19,711 bases of DNA from DATJSN01 sp035504095 (GTDB lineage: Bacteria; Planctomycetota; Phycisphaerae; WQYP01): NCBI GenBank assembly GCA_035504095.1, contig DATJSN010000108.1:1-19711 (forward strand), read 5' to 3'. Position 1 is the first letter of the stretch. Each line of letters opens with the position of its first letter. Of this stretch, positions 7,212 through 14,431 are shown one piece after another. Both the position numbers and the translations under genes were made by a program. The notes below the pieces were generated by a model. It ran no database searches. It saw only the letters and a program-made list of their open reading frames with translations, and had not been told where the DNA came from.

Positions 7212-8705
7212 CTAAAGCGTCACGCCGTTTTTCCAGATGGCGATTTCGCGGCAGCCGTTAATTTCATTGCGGGTATGGGTTTCGCCGGAAGCGACTTTCA
7301 AAACCAGATTAAACAATTCATCAGCTAATGATTTTGGATCGGCATTCTCATTGGAAAGCCGGCCTGCGTCAAAATCAATCCACTGACCTTTTCGCTGAGC
7401 CAAAGCTGAATTGCTGGAAATCTTGATGGTCGGGACGGGAAATCCCATCGGCGTGCCGCGACCCGTGGTAAATAACAGTATATGCGCGCCGGCGACGGTC
7501 ATGGCCGTGCTGGAGACGCCGTCATTGCCCGGTGATTCAACCAGCGCCAATGCGCCCAATCGCGGCCTGGCGGCATTGCCATAAGAGACAACCTGACGAA
7601 TGGGCGAATGTCCGCCTTTTTGCACGCATCCGAGGGATTTTTCGGCCAGAGTTGTGATGCCGCCCTGAATGTTGCCGGGAGAAGGATTTTCATCGATGGG
7701 CTGGTTATAACGGCGGAAGTAATCGCGAAAATTATTGACCATGTCAAGTGTGTTGTTGAACACTGCTTCATCAGTGGCGCGCTGCAAGAGCACCTGTTCA
7801 GCACCAAACATCTCGGGCACTTCGGAAAGCAGCACAGTGCCGCCAAAATCCACAAGGCGGTCGGCGACCTTGCCCACCAGCGGATTGGCCGTGATGCCGG
7901 AAAAACCGTCGGAGCCGCCGCACTTGGCGCCGAGAATAAGTTCGCTCACCGAAACAGCCCGGCGTTTGAAAGTTCGGGCGTATTCGGAAAGCTCATGGAT
8001 GTGTTTCAGACCGAGTTGCACCTCATCGCCGACTTCCTGGGCGTTAAAGTAGCGGATGCGCTGTGAATCCTGCGGACCCAGATGGTCGAGCATCAGGCGC
8101 ATCTGGTTGTTTTCACATCCTAATCCCAGCAAAAGCACAGCGCCGGCGTTGGGATGATTAACCAGGCCGGCGAGAATTTTCTGTGTGTATTCCAGATCGT
8201 CGCCAAGCTGCGAACAACCGAACGGATGAGGAAACGCGTAAACGCCTTCAACGCCAAGTTCCACAAGCTGCTGATTGGCCGCGGTGGCGATCTGTTCGCT
8301 GGCGCGATTGACGCAGCCGACGGTATTAATAATCCAGATTTCGTTTCGCACAGCCGCACGTCCGTCAGGGCGGCGAAAACCCTGAAAGACGGGCGGGTTG
8401 GATGTTGCGGATTTCTCTACAGAAATGCGGGGATAAAATCGCAAACCTTCCAGGCGACCATTGATGTTCGATTCAAGATTGTGCGTATGAACCCAGCTTC
8501 CGGCCTTGATCGGCAAGCGCGCCACGCCGATTGAATAGCCATACTTTTTAACTGGCTCGCCGACGGCAATATCGTGCAGGGCAACTTTGTGTCCGGCCTG
8601 GATCATTTCATGAATGGTTAAATCGCCGATCTGCTGACCGGGTGAGAGAAGGTCCATGGCAACGGCAACGTCGTCGCCGGGATTAATCTGCAGAATTTTA
8701 GCCAT
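7212..8705 (-). CDS. uxaA: Altronate dehydratase (UxaA family)
   Basis: This 497-aa protein is nearly the same length as E. coli UxaA (about 495 aa) and clearly shorter than galactarate dehydratase. The first ~95 residues form the SAF-type domain, ending in the WVHTHNLESN segment. The rest is the dehydratase domain, with RNEIWIINTVGCVN, FPHPFGCSQLGDD, LGLGCENNQ, KCGGSDGFSGITANP and GRGTPMGFP segments; the conserved Cys/His residues fit a metal-dependent hydro-lyase. The predicted reaction is D-altronate to 2-keto-3-deoxygluconate in hexuronate (galacturonate) breakdown. No uxaB, uxaC, kdgK or regulator is adjacent; the upstream neighbour on the same strand is pyrG (43-nt gap). A related aldonate substrate is possible. 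Confidence 0.92.
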   Translation of the reverse strand: MAKILQINPGDDVAVAMDLLSPGQQIGDLTIHEMIQAGHKVALHDIAVGEPVKKYGYSIGVARLPIKAGSWVHTHNLESNINGRLEGLRFYPRISVEKSATSNPPVFQGFRRPDGRAAVRNEIWIINTVGCVNRASEQIATAANQQLVELGVEGVYAFPHPFGCSQLGDDLEYTQKILAGLVNHPNAGAVLLLGLGCENNQMRLMLDHLGPQDSQRIRYFNAQEVGDEVQLGLKHIHELSEYARTFKRRAVSVSELILGAKCGGSDGFSGITANPLVGKVADRLVDFGGTVLLSEVPEMFGAEQVLLQRATDEAVFNNTLDMVNNFRDYFRRYNQPIDENPSPGNIQGGITTLAEKSLGCVQKGGHSPIRQVVSYGNAARPRLGALALVESPGNDGVSSTAMTVAGAHILLFTTGRGTPMGFPVPTIKISSNSALAQRKGQWIDFDAGRLSNENADPKSLADELFNLVLKVASGETHTRNEINGCREIAIWKNGVTL

Positions 8706-8748
8706 TACGCTATTTTAACAGGAATAAATCGAAATCTTCGCTTTTCAA

Positions 8749-10578
8749 TTATGAGCGAACCGCTTTGCGTGGTTTAGGCCGCGGCGAATATGCCTCGGGC
8801 GTTTCTTTCGGTTTGGGTGCTGCGGCGACTACCGGTAAAACACCCTGTGGGTGGGCGCGCTGAATCGCAGCTTTAACCAGCCCGAGGAACATCGGATCTG
8901 GACGCAGCGGACGGCTGGTCAGGCACGGGTGAGCCTGGGTGGCCAAAAAATATGGATGCACGGAAGCGGGTAATTCCAGCATTTGCATGATGGGCTGATT
9001 GGGTGCATGACCGCTGAAAATCAGGCCATGTTTTTCCAACGTTGGAATATAGCGCGGCTCGACTTCATAACGGTGCCGGAAACGCAGGCGTATAGTCGTG
9101 GCGCCATCATAGAGTTCGCTGATGCGGCTGCCGGGTTTGAGAATAATGTCCTTGCCGCCCAAACGCATGTTGCCACCGAGACCTTCGATTTTTTTCTGTT
9201 CGGGCAGAATATCGATGACGGGATTTTTTGAGCCAGGATCAAATTCGGTCGTATTAGCGTCCTGAAGGCCGCAGACGTTCCGGGCAAATTCGACCACTGC
9301 CATCTGGAAGCCCAGGCAAATGCCCAGATAAGGAACGTGATTTTCTCTGACCCAGCGGACACATTCGATTTTGCCCTCCGCGCCGCGCGAACCGAAACCT
9401 CCGGGCACAATCACACCGTGAACGCCGCGTAAAATGTCCCCGACGTTGCGCGAATTAATTTCAGTGGTGTCGATCCACTGGATATTGATCGCAGCGCCGG
9501 TGTGTACGCCGCAGTGCTCCAGGGCTTTGTCGATGCTGGCATACGCATCGCGGAGCATGGCGTATTTGCCGGTAACGGCGATGTTGATTTGCTTATCCCT
9601 GGGCACCATGAGCTTGTTGATAAACGACTGCCATTGACGCCGTGCGGCGTCTTCGGTGCGCTGATTCACGCGATCGTGCAAGTCCAGCAGGGTAAGCACT
9701 TCACGATCCAGTCCGGCTTCACGCAGCATTTCCGGCACCAGGTAAATACTGGGCATGTCGTGCATGGAAAAAACACGCCGCAGCGGCACGTTACTGAACA
9801 TGGAAATTTTCTGGCGGACTTTTTCGGTTACAGGCGTGGGGCAACGGCATGCGATAATATGCGGCTGCAGGCCGGCCTGCATAACCTGCCGCATGCCGAG
9901 CTGGGCGGCCTTGGATTTTTGTTCGCCAAGTGATTGCGGCTCAATGATGTACGTGAGCGCGACGACGCAGACGGAATCTTCACCCTCTTCGTAAGCCAAT
10001 TCACGAATCGCTTCGATAAAGTAGCCGTTTTCATAATCGCCCACGGTGCCGCCAACTTCGATAAACACGATGTCAGCGTCGGTGTTCACGGCCAATTCGC
10101 GCAGAGCGTGTTTAACTTCGCCGGTCACATGCGGAATCATTTGTACGTCCCGGCCGAGATATTTGCCCTGGCGTTCGCGATCTAAAATTCGCGTAAAGAT
10201 CTGACCACTGGTGGTGAAATTACGGCGGGAAAGATTTTCATCGAGCATGCGTTCATACGTACCCAGGTCCATGTCGGTTTCCATGCCGTCATCGAGGACG
10301 AATACCTCGCCGTGGCGGAAGGGATTCAGAGTGCCTGAATCAATGTTCAGATACCCTTCCATTTTGATCGGGGCGACACGCAGGCCTTTATCCTTAAGGA
10401 TTTTAGCCAGGCTGGAACTGAAAATACCCTTCCCCAGGCCGCTCATGACGGTACCCAGAACAATCACGAATTTGGTTCGGCCTTTTATGTAACCTTGGGG
10501 GTAGGGGGTGTAGAACTCTGTTTCCTGGGAACTATGCCCAACGGAAGCCAACAAATCCGAATTGGCGTCTTCACTCAT
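8749..10578 (-). CDS. pyrG: CTP synthase (glutamine amidotransferase), divergent long form
   Basis: This 609-aa protein (E. coli PyrG is 545) aminates UTP to CTP with ATP and glutamine. The synthetase domain has a variant P-loop LGTVMSGLGKGI (41-52), the HGEVFVLDDGMETDMDLG segment (89-106) with the Mg/ATP acidic residues, and IEVGGTVGD (173-181). The class I amidotransferase domain has PGGFGSRGAEGK (392-403), nucleophile Cys421 in GICLGFQ, and His550. Differences from textbook PyrG include a ~35-residue N-terminal extension, UTP-site loop KTKPTQ read as KSKAAQ (221-226), the usual HPE triad motif read as H550-P-C552, and a Pro/Lys/Arg-rich C-terminal tail of about 30 residues. The identity is firm; the variant residues suggest a separate subgroup. 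Confidence 0.96.
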   Translation of the reverse strand: MSEDANSDLLASVGHSSQETEFYTPYPQGYIKGRTKFVIVLGTVMSGLGKGIFSSSLAKILKDKGLRVAPIKMEGYLNIDSGTLNPFRHGEVFVLDDGMETDMDLGTYERMLDENLSRRNFTTSGQIFTRILDRERQGKYLGRDVQMIPHVTGEVKHALRELAVNTDADIVFIEVGGTVGDYENGYFIEAIRELAYEEGEDSVCVVALTYIIEPQSLGEQKSKAAQLGMRQVMQAGLQPHIIACRCPTPVTEKVRQKISMFSNVPLRRVFSMHDMPSIYLVPEMLREAGLDREVLTLLDLHDRVNQRTEDAARRQWQSFINKLMVPRDKQINIAVTGKYAMLRDAYASIDKALEHCGVHTGAAINIQWIDTTEINSRNVGDILRGVHGVIVPGGFGSRGAEGKIECVRWVRENHVPYLGICLGFQMAVVEFARNVCGLQDANTTEFDPGSKNPVIDILPEQKKIEGLGGNMRLGGKDIILKPGSRISELYDGATTIRLRFRHRYEVEPRYIPTLEKHGLIFSGHAPNQPIMQMLELPASVHPYFLATQAHPCLTSRPLRPDPMFLGLVKAAIQRAHPQGVLPVVAAAPKPKETPEAYSPRPKPRKAVRS

Positions 10579-10647
10579 GCAACTAAGATACTCAAATTGG
10601 CCCCAGAGGCAAACAGGTGGGGTTTAACGTCCTAGAAAATTTATTTC

Positions 10648-10667
10648 GCAAGCAAAAAAAGGCTTGC
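10648..10667. repeat. Short inverted repeat overlapping the -35 region
   Basis: GCAAGC (10648-10653) and GCTTGC (10662-10667) are perfect inverted arms around an 8-nt A-rich loop. The right arm overlaps the candidate -35 box of the promoter at 10664-10692, so it may be an operator half-site pair. There is no functional evidence. Confidence 0.3.
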
Positions 10668-10692
10668 ATTGACTTTATCCACATGGTATAAA
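10664..10692 (+). promoter_or_regulatory. Candidate promoter for the small orphan gene at 10792
   Basis: TTGCAT (10664-10669) and TATAAA (10687-10692, 5/6 match) are spaced by 17 nt, about 100 nt before the start codon. The -10 box lies inside a near-perfect palindrome GGTAT-AA-ATACC (10685-10696), a plausible repressor site. The region 10579-10791 between pyrG and this gene is 213 nt; the only other structure I see is a weak TTTTGC/GCAAAA inverted repeat near 10733-10752. Confidence 0.45.
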
Positions 10693-10775
10693 TACCTAGT
10701 GTAGTGTAAGCAGAATACTTAAATATATTTGCTTTTGCTACTTAGGCAAAAACTTGGGCTTTGGCTGGATTTGCG

Positions 10776-10782
10776 AAGGAGG
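10776..10782 (+). promoter_or_regulatory. Strong ribosome binding site
   Basis: AAGGAGG, a near-complete anti-SD complement, ends 9 nt before the ATG at 10792. It decides that start over the TTG that would open the same frame at 10729. It is the best ribosome binding site in the window. Confidence 0.8.
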
Positions 10783-10791
10783 AACCTCAGT

Positions 10792-11028
10792 ATGGAAACA
10801 ATGGAAACGGCCCTCAATGATTCGGTAAACCTTTTAGCCAATACACTTCGTCGCATGCCAAATGGCAAAGACATGGCGGCGAATATATATCGTCGGCTTT
10901 TTACACTGCGGGAATTCGATCCAGAGTTTTATGCCAAGGCAAACAAAATGGACGAACCGCAGGAATCTGATTCTGAATCGGATGCAATTGCCAAGATTCA
11001 TCATCTGCGATTGGACGTCGCTTCCTAA
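10792..11028 (+). CDS. Small acidic protein of unknown function (78 aa)
   Basis: I do not recognise this protein. From the ATG chosen by the AAGGAGG site it encodes METMETALND followed by a predicted helical region (NLLANTLRRMPNGKDMAANI, about residues 12-31), a second helix around RRLFTLREFDPEFYAKANK, a very acidic segment (DEPQESDSESD) and a short C-terminal helix. It has no signal peptide, membrane segment or cysteine motif. It stands alone between a divergent pyrG and a convergent kdsB, with its own promoter candidate, so it is likely monocistronic and well translated. A small regulatory or scaffolding protein would fit, but nothing in the sequence shows that. Confidence 0.7.
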   Translation: METMETALNDSVNLLANTLRRMPNGKDMAANIYRRLFTLREFDPEFYAKANKMDEPQESDSESDAIAKIHHLRLDVAS

Positions 11029-11119
11029 GCAGGTTTACTGGTTCCTCATAGCTTCAAACTTGTGCTTGTCCAGAGTTCGCAATACGTATTCAATCCAAAT
11101 TAAGAAAATTGAAAGTTGA

Positions 11120-11875
11120 TTAGCTCGACATTCGTTTGACAAACGCCGCGTAGTCTTCCGGCGTGTCGATGCCATGATGTGCCATGGGTGCATCATGAAC
11201 TAAAATTTTCGCGCCCAGATAGAGCGCACGGAGTTGTTCAAGTTGTTCGAGTTTTTCGATTTCACACTGAGGGGTCTGAGTCAGGGTTAATAAAAAATTC
11301 CGGCGATAGGCGTAAACACCCAGATGCTTGCGATAGAGAACCGCCAGTTCGAGGCGGCCGGCATTCAGAGTGATGCTGTCGCGGTCATGAGGGATCACGC
11401 TGCGCGAAAAATAAAGTGCAAAGCGGCGCTGGTCGACAACGACTTTAACAACGTTAGGATTAAAAATTTCCTCGCGATTTTCAAATGGCGCCGCGGCGGT
11501 AACCATTTGCACGTCGGTAGCCTCAAGCAGGCGTATTAAATCATCAATCAGTGCCGGATCGATTTCCGGTTCATCGCCTTGGACGTTGACAATTGAGGAA
11601 AACGACGAATATTGCGGCATGGCGGCGACCTGAGCGATGCGATCGGTTCCGGAACGATGATCGGGACTGGTCAACACAACCTGGCCGTCGAAACCACGCA
11701 CAGCCTCGACAATTTGCTGATCGTCCGTAGCCACAACAATGCCGACAGCCCTCTGGGATTTGGCGGCCTGTTCATAGACGTGTTCAATGAGATATTTGCC
11801 GGTTTGGCGCATGAGGCTTTTACCGGGAAGCCGCGTGGATTTCAGACGCGCGGGAATGACAATTAATGCCGACAC
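11120..11875 (-). CDS. kdsB: 3-deoxy-manno-octulosonate (KDO) cytidylyltransferase
   Basis: This 251-aa enzyme activates KDO with CTP to give CMP-KDO for lipopolysaccharide inner core. The N-terminal signature is clear: IVIPARLKSTRLPGKSL (about 5-21). It is followed by VVATDD, SGTDRIAQVA, NVQGDEPEID, HLGVYAYRRNFL, the EKLEQLEQLRAL helix and GIDTPEDY near the C-terminus, all standard for KdsB at the usual length (~248 aa). The start codon is GTG at 11875, with GGAAG 4 nt upstream. It lies 24 nt after the HIT gene stop, so the two form a likely operon. Its presence supports an outer membrane with KDO-containing LPS; CTP comes from the nearby pyrG product. Confidence 0.97.
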   Translation of the reverse strand: MSALIVIPARLKSTRLPGKSLMRQTGKYLIEHVYEQAAKSQRAVGIVVATDDQQIVEAVRGFDGQVVLTSPDHRSGTDRIAQVAAMPQYSSFSSIVNVQGDEPEIDPALIDDLIRLLEATDVQMVTAAAPFENREEIFNPNVVKVVVDQRRFALYFSRSVIPHDRDSITLNAGRLELAVLYRKHLGVYAYRRNFLLTLTQTPQCEIEKLEQLEQLRALYLGAKILVHDAPMAHHGIDTPEDYAAFVKRMSS

Positions 11876-11899
11876 AATTCTTCCTTTACCAGTTTCCGA

Positions 11900-12400
11900 T
11901 TACCGAGTAGTCCTCTGGTGTTCCTGAACAAGCTGGGCATAAGCTTCTTCCAGCGCCTGCGGAATCACACGCACCTGGCCCACGACGCTCATGAAATTCA
12001 CGTCGCCGTTCCAGCGCGGCACGATGTGCATGTGCACATGACCAGGTACGCCAGCACCGGCGCAGCGCCCGATATTGACGCCAATGTTAAATCCCTGCGG
12101 ATTCATGGTTTTGGCGAGCAGTTTTTGGCCGTATTGAACCAGTTCCATCATGCCGGAACGTTCCTCCATTGTTAGATCGGGCAAATCAGCCGCATGCCGG
12201 AATGGAGCGATAAGCAGATGACCATTAACATAAGGATAAAGATTCATCATCAAAAGGCCCGCTGCCGAACGGTGCACGACAAGTTGCCTGGAATCCTTCT
12301 CCGGATTTTTGGCCACGTCGCAGAGAAAACAGCCTTCCGGACCGTTGGAAACTTTTTTGATGTATTCGATGCGCCAGGGCGCCCAGAGAATGCCGCTCAT
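11900..12400 (-). CDS. HIT-family nucleotide hydrolase/phosphorylase-like protein
   Basis: This 166-aa protein has the histidine triad H121-V-H123-M-H125-I-V, with the central His as the expected nucleotidyl acceptor. The conserved opening LWAPWRIEYI (5-14), C24-x2-C27 and the NLYPYVNGHLLIAP strand are also present. This opening is typical of the branch near Ap4A phosphorylases/hydrolases. It probably cleaves dinucleoside polyphosphates or nucleoside phosphoramidates in the cytosol. The start is fixed by the family's N-terminus. The 5' leader is odd: a 280-bp inverted-repeat element ends just 5 nt upstream, and the only SD-like sequence (AGAGG, 9 nt before ATG) lies in the terminal repeat. 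kdsB follows 24 nt downstream. Confidence 0.93.
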   Translation of the reverse strand: MSGILWAPWRIEYIKKVSNGPEGCFLCDVAKNPEKDSRQLVVHRSAAGLLMMNLYPYVNGHLLIAPFRHAADLPDLTMEERSGMMELVQYGQKLLAKTMNPQGFNIGVNIGRCAGAGVPGHVHMHIVPRWNGDVNFMSVVGQVRVIPQALEEAYAQLVQEHQRTTR

Positions 12401-12405
12401 ATTAT

Positions 12406-12425
12406 AGAGCCTCTAACAACATAAG
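12406..12425 (+). repeat. Left terminal inverted repeat
   Basis: AGAGCCTCTAACAACATAAG; its reverse complement recurs at 12666-12685 with one mismatch. Its outer edge is 5 nt from the HIT start codon (ATG ends at 12400 on the minus strand). Confidence 0.85.
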
Positions 12426-12436
12426 CCGGGAGCCGC

Positions 12437-12456
12437 GTTGGGCCGCAAATGGCCCA
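12437..12456 (+). repeat. Internal inverted repeat, left arm
   Basis: GTTGGGCCGCAAATGGCCCA pairs with 12523-12542 (one mismatch) and brackets the first hairpin unit. A looser copy of the motif (TGGGACCCAAATGCCCAG) appears on the same strand at about 12634-12651. Confidence 0.75.
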
Positions 12457-12522
12457 GATGCAAGGCGGAGGCCCGAAGCCATATCTGAAAGATGATATAA
12501 CGAGGGTCGACAACGCCGCAGA

Positions 12523-12542
12523 TGGGCCATTTCCGGCCCAAC
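12523..12542 (-). repeat. Internal inverted repeat, right arm
   Basis: The reverse complement reads GTTGGGCCGGAAATGGCCCA, matching 12437-12456 except for one base. Together the arms could form a long stem in either strand. Confidence 0.75.
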
Positions 12543-12665
12543 CCTTCGGGACGCGGTGCCTTTTGGCCCCATATGGCGTCGCTTCTCCTCGCTGTATTGT
12601 ATTCTAATACTTGCATCGTCGAAGCTCCTTGTCTGGGACCCAAATGCCCAGCGTCGCGGCCCCGT

Positions 12666-12685
12666 CTTATTTTGTTAGAGGCTCT
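12666..12685 (-). repeat. Right terminal inverted repeat
   Basis: The reverse complement reads AGAGCCTCTAACAAAATAAG, 19/20 identical to the left terminal repeat. It lies 21 nt before the candidate zwf promoter. Confidence 0.85.
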
Positions 12686-12706
12686 TAGTCCTCGACGCAT
12701 TAAACC

Positions 12707-12735
12707 TTGCGGTCTAGAATAACCCGACTTGTAAT
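12707..12735 (+). promoter_or_regulatory. Candidate promoter for zwf
   Basis: TTGCGG (12707-12712) and TGTAAT (12730-12735, 5/6 match) are separated by an ideal 17 nt, about 40 nt before the zwf GTG start. It lies outside the inverted-repeat element. The -35 box is weak. Confidence 0.4.
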
Positions 12736-12774
12736 TCGAGCAAACACTTAAGCCTGACAAAAAGGAAACTGATC

Positions 12775-14334
12775 GTGACGGATAATAAACCAAATGCAAA
12801 TCAATCCACAGCAACGGCGGCTGAAGGATGCGTCATCGTTATCTTTGGCGCCACCGGCGACCTGACCGCCCGCAAGCTGCTGCCGGCCATTTACAACCTG
12901 ACCCGCGATGGACTATTGCCGAAGAACACCGTGGTGGTGGGTTTTGCCCGCAGACCCAAGACCGATGAACAATTCCGCCAGGAAGCCCTGGATAATGTGA
13001 ATAAATTCTCGCGTTCTAAACCCGCTGATCCAAAAGTCTGGAACGATCTGGCCTCACGGCTTTATTACCATCAGAGCGCTTTTGAAAACCCCGATGGCTA
13101 TAGCGCGCTGGCCCAGAAACTCGCGGGATTTGATAGACAATTTAACACCGGTGGACGAAGGCTGTTTTATCTATCCACCAGCCCGGCGGAATTTGTACAG
13201 ATTGTCGAACAACTCGGTAATGCGGGGCTGGGAAACATCGATCCATTCAGCAGTACGGCGTGGCGGCGGATTATCGTGGAAAAACCCTTCGGTCGCGACC
13301 TTCAAACAGCCAAAGATCTTAATTACCAGATTAACCGCGTCTTCGACGAGTCACAGGTGTTTCGCATCGATCACTACCTGGGCAAACAGACCGTGCAGAA
13401 TCTTCTGGTTTTCCGTTTTGCTAATGGAATTTTTGAACCAATTTGGAACCGGCGTTACGTAAGCCATGTGAAAGTCACTGTCAATGAAGCCATCGGCGTT
13501 GAGGGGCGGGGGGGATATTTTGACACCGCCGGCACGCTGCGCGACATGGTACAAAATCATTTGATGCAGCTTTTGACCCTGGTGACGATGGAACCACCGG
13601 TTTCGCTTAACGCCGACGCTATACGCGACGAAAAGGTGCGCGTGCTCAAGGCCATCCAGCTTTATAACCGCGATGAAGTGGCCCGGATGACCGTACGCGG
13701 CCAATATGTGGATGGCGTAATTAACGGCGTGCCTGTTCCCGGTTATCACGGCGAACGCGGCGTGGCACCGGGAAGCGCCACCGAAACCTACGCGGCGCTG
13801 AAACTCAACATCAACAACTGGCGCTGGCAGGGTGTTCCGTTTTATCTGCGCAGCGGAAAGTATATGAAGAAGCAGGGATCGGAAATATGCATACACTTTC
13901 ATTCCGCTCCGGGCGTTTTATTTAATGCACCAGGAAGCAAATTGGCACGAAACGTGCTGAACTTGCGCATCCAGCCGCGTGAAAGTATTTCGATCCTGAT
14001 GAACGCCCGTGAACCGGGAACCGTAACCAAACTTTCTCCGGTGCATATGGATTTTGAATATCAGACGGCATTCGGAAGTTATTCGCCTGAAGCATATGAG
14101 CGGTTGCTGCTTGATGCGATACTGGCGGATTCGACGCTGTTTATACGCCGCGACGAAGTGGAAAGCGCCTGGGCGATTATCGACCGGATTGAAGAAGCGT
14201 GGGCGACAGGGACCTCGCCTCTGGTTTATTACGCTCCGGGAACATGGGGGCCGCCAGAAGCGGATCAGTTACTGGCTCACGACGGGTTCAGTTGGGACAC
14301 CATGCGCGCGGAAGATGGGGAAGTGCAGATTTAG
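12775..14334 (+). CDS. zwf: Glucose-6-phosphate 1-dehydrogenase
   Basis: This 519-aa enzyme oxidises glucose 6-phosphate to 6-phosphogluconolactone, making NADPH for the oxidative pentose phosphate (or Entner-Doudoroff) pathway. It shows the dinucleotide motif FGATGDLTARKLLPA (24-38), EKPFG (169-173), the substrate/active-site signature R197-I-D-H-Y-L-G-K204, and the GGYFDTAGTLRDMVQNH segment with the catalytic His near residue 263. Length is close to the bacterial norm (about 490). The start is a GTG with AAGGA 8 nt upstream. No pgl, gnd or opcA gene is beside it. It diverges from the HIT/kdsB pair across the inverted-repeat element and converges on the glycosyltransferase gene (97-nt gap). 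Confidence 0.97.
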   Translation: MTDNKPNANQSTATAAEGCVIVIFGATGDLTARKLLPAIYNLTRDGLLPKNTVVVGFARRPKTDEQFRQEALDNVNKFSRSKPADPKVWNDLASRLYYHQSAFENPDGYSALAQKLAGFDRQFNTGGRRLFYLSTSPAEFVQIVEQLGNAGLGNIDPFSSTAWRRIIVEKPFGRDLQTAKDLNYQINRVFDESQVFRIDHYLGKQTVQNLLVFRFANGIFEPIWNRRYVSHVKVTVNEAIGVEGRGGYFDTAGTLRDMVQNHLMQLLTLVTMEPPVSLNADAIRDEKVRVLKAIQLYNRDEVARMTVRGQYVDGVINGVPVPGYHGERGVAPGSATETYAALKLNINNWRWQGVPFYLRSGKYMKKQGSEICIHFHSAPGVLFNAPGSKLARNVLNLRIQPRESISILMNAREPGTVTKLSPVHMDFEYQTAFGSYSPEAYERLLLDAILADSTLFIRRDEVESAWAIIDRIEEAWATGTSPLVYYAPGTWGPPEADQLLAHDGFSWDTMRAEDGEVQI

Positions 14335-14431
14335 GAGATAAGGGACAAGGAACAGATCATAGCGAAATAATATAGCCAGGTTTTTCTGTTCGAACATTTG
14401 CAAAAACAGCTTGAAGAGACCCGCTCTGCTT

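Larger units (their letters stand above)
12406..12685. repeat. 280-bp inverted-repeat element, MITE-like, filling the HIT/zwf intergenic region
   Basis: The intergenic stretch 12401-12774 holds no credible gene. Most of it is an element bounded by 20-nt terminal inverted repeats (19/20 identical). Inside, a 20-nt inverted pair (12437-12456 with 12523-12542, one mismatch) encloses one hairpin unit. A second, related unit lies in the opposite orientation at about 12550-12655, centred on the palindrome GTATT-CT-AATAC. No transposase or open frame of interest is present, so it would be non-autonomous. No clean target-site duplication is visible at the borders. It could be a MITE, a palindromic intergenic repeat or an RNA-level structure. 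Confidence 0.75.

Noticed and set aside
10729..10791. TTG start at 10729 for the small orphan gene
   Set aside because: No ribosome binding site before it, whereas AAGGAGG precedes the ATG at 10792 at ideal spacing.
12413..12814. Open frames across the inverted-repeat element on both strands (12413-12814 minus, 12522-12722 plus)
   Set aside because: They run through palindromic repeat sequence, cross the zwf promoter and start, have no plausible ribosome binding site and no recognisable domain.
14387..14396. Perfect palindrome TGTTCGAACA between zwf and the glycosyltransferase gene, considered as a LexA-like box
   Set aside because: It lies between two converging gene ends, not near a promoter; a 10-nt palindrome can occur by chance.
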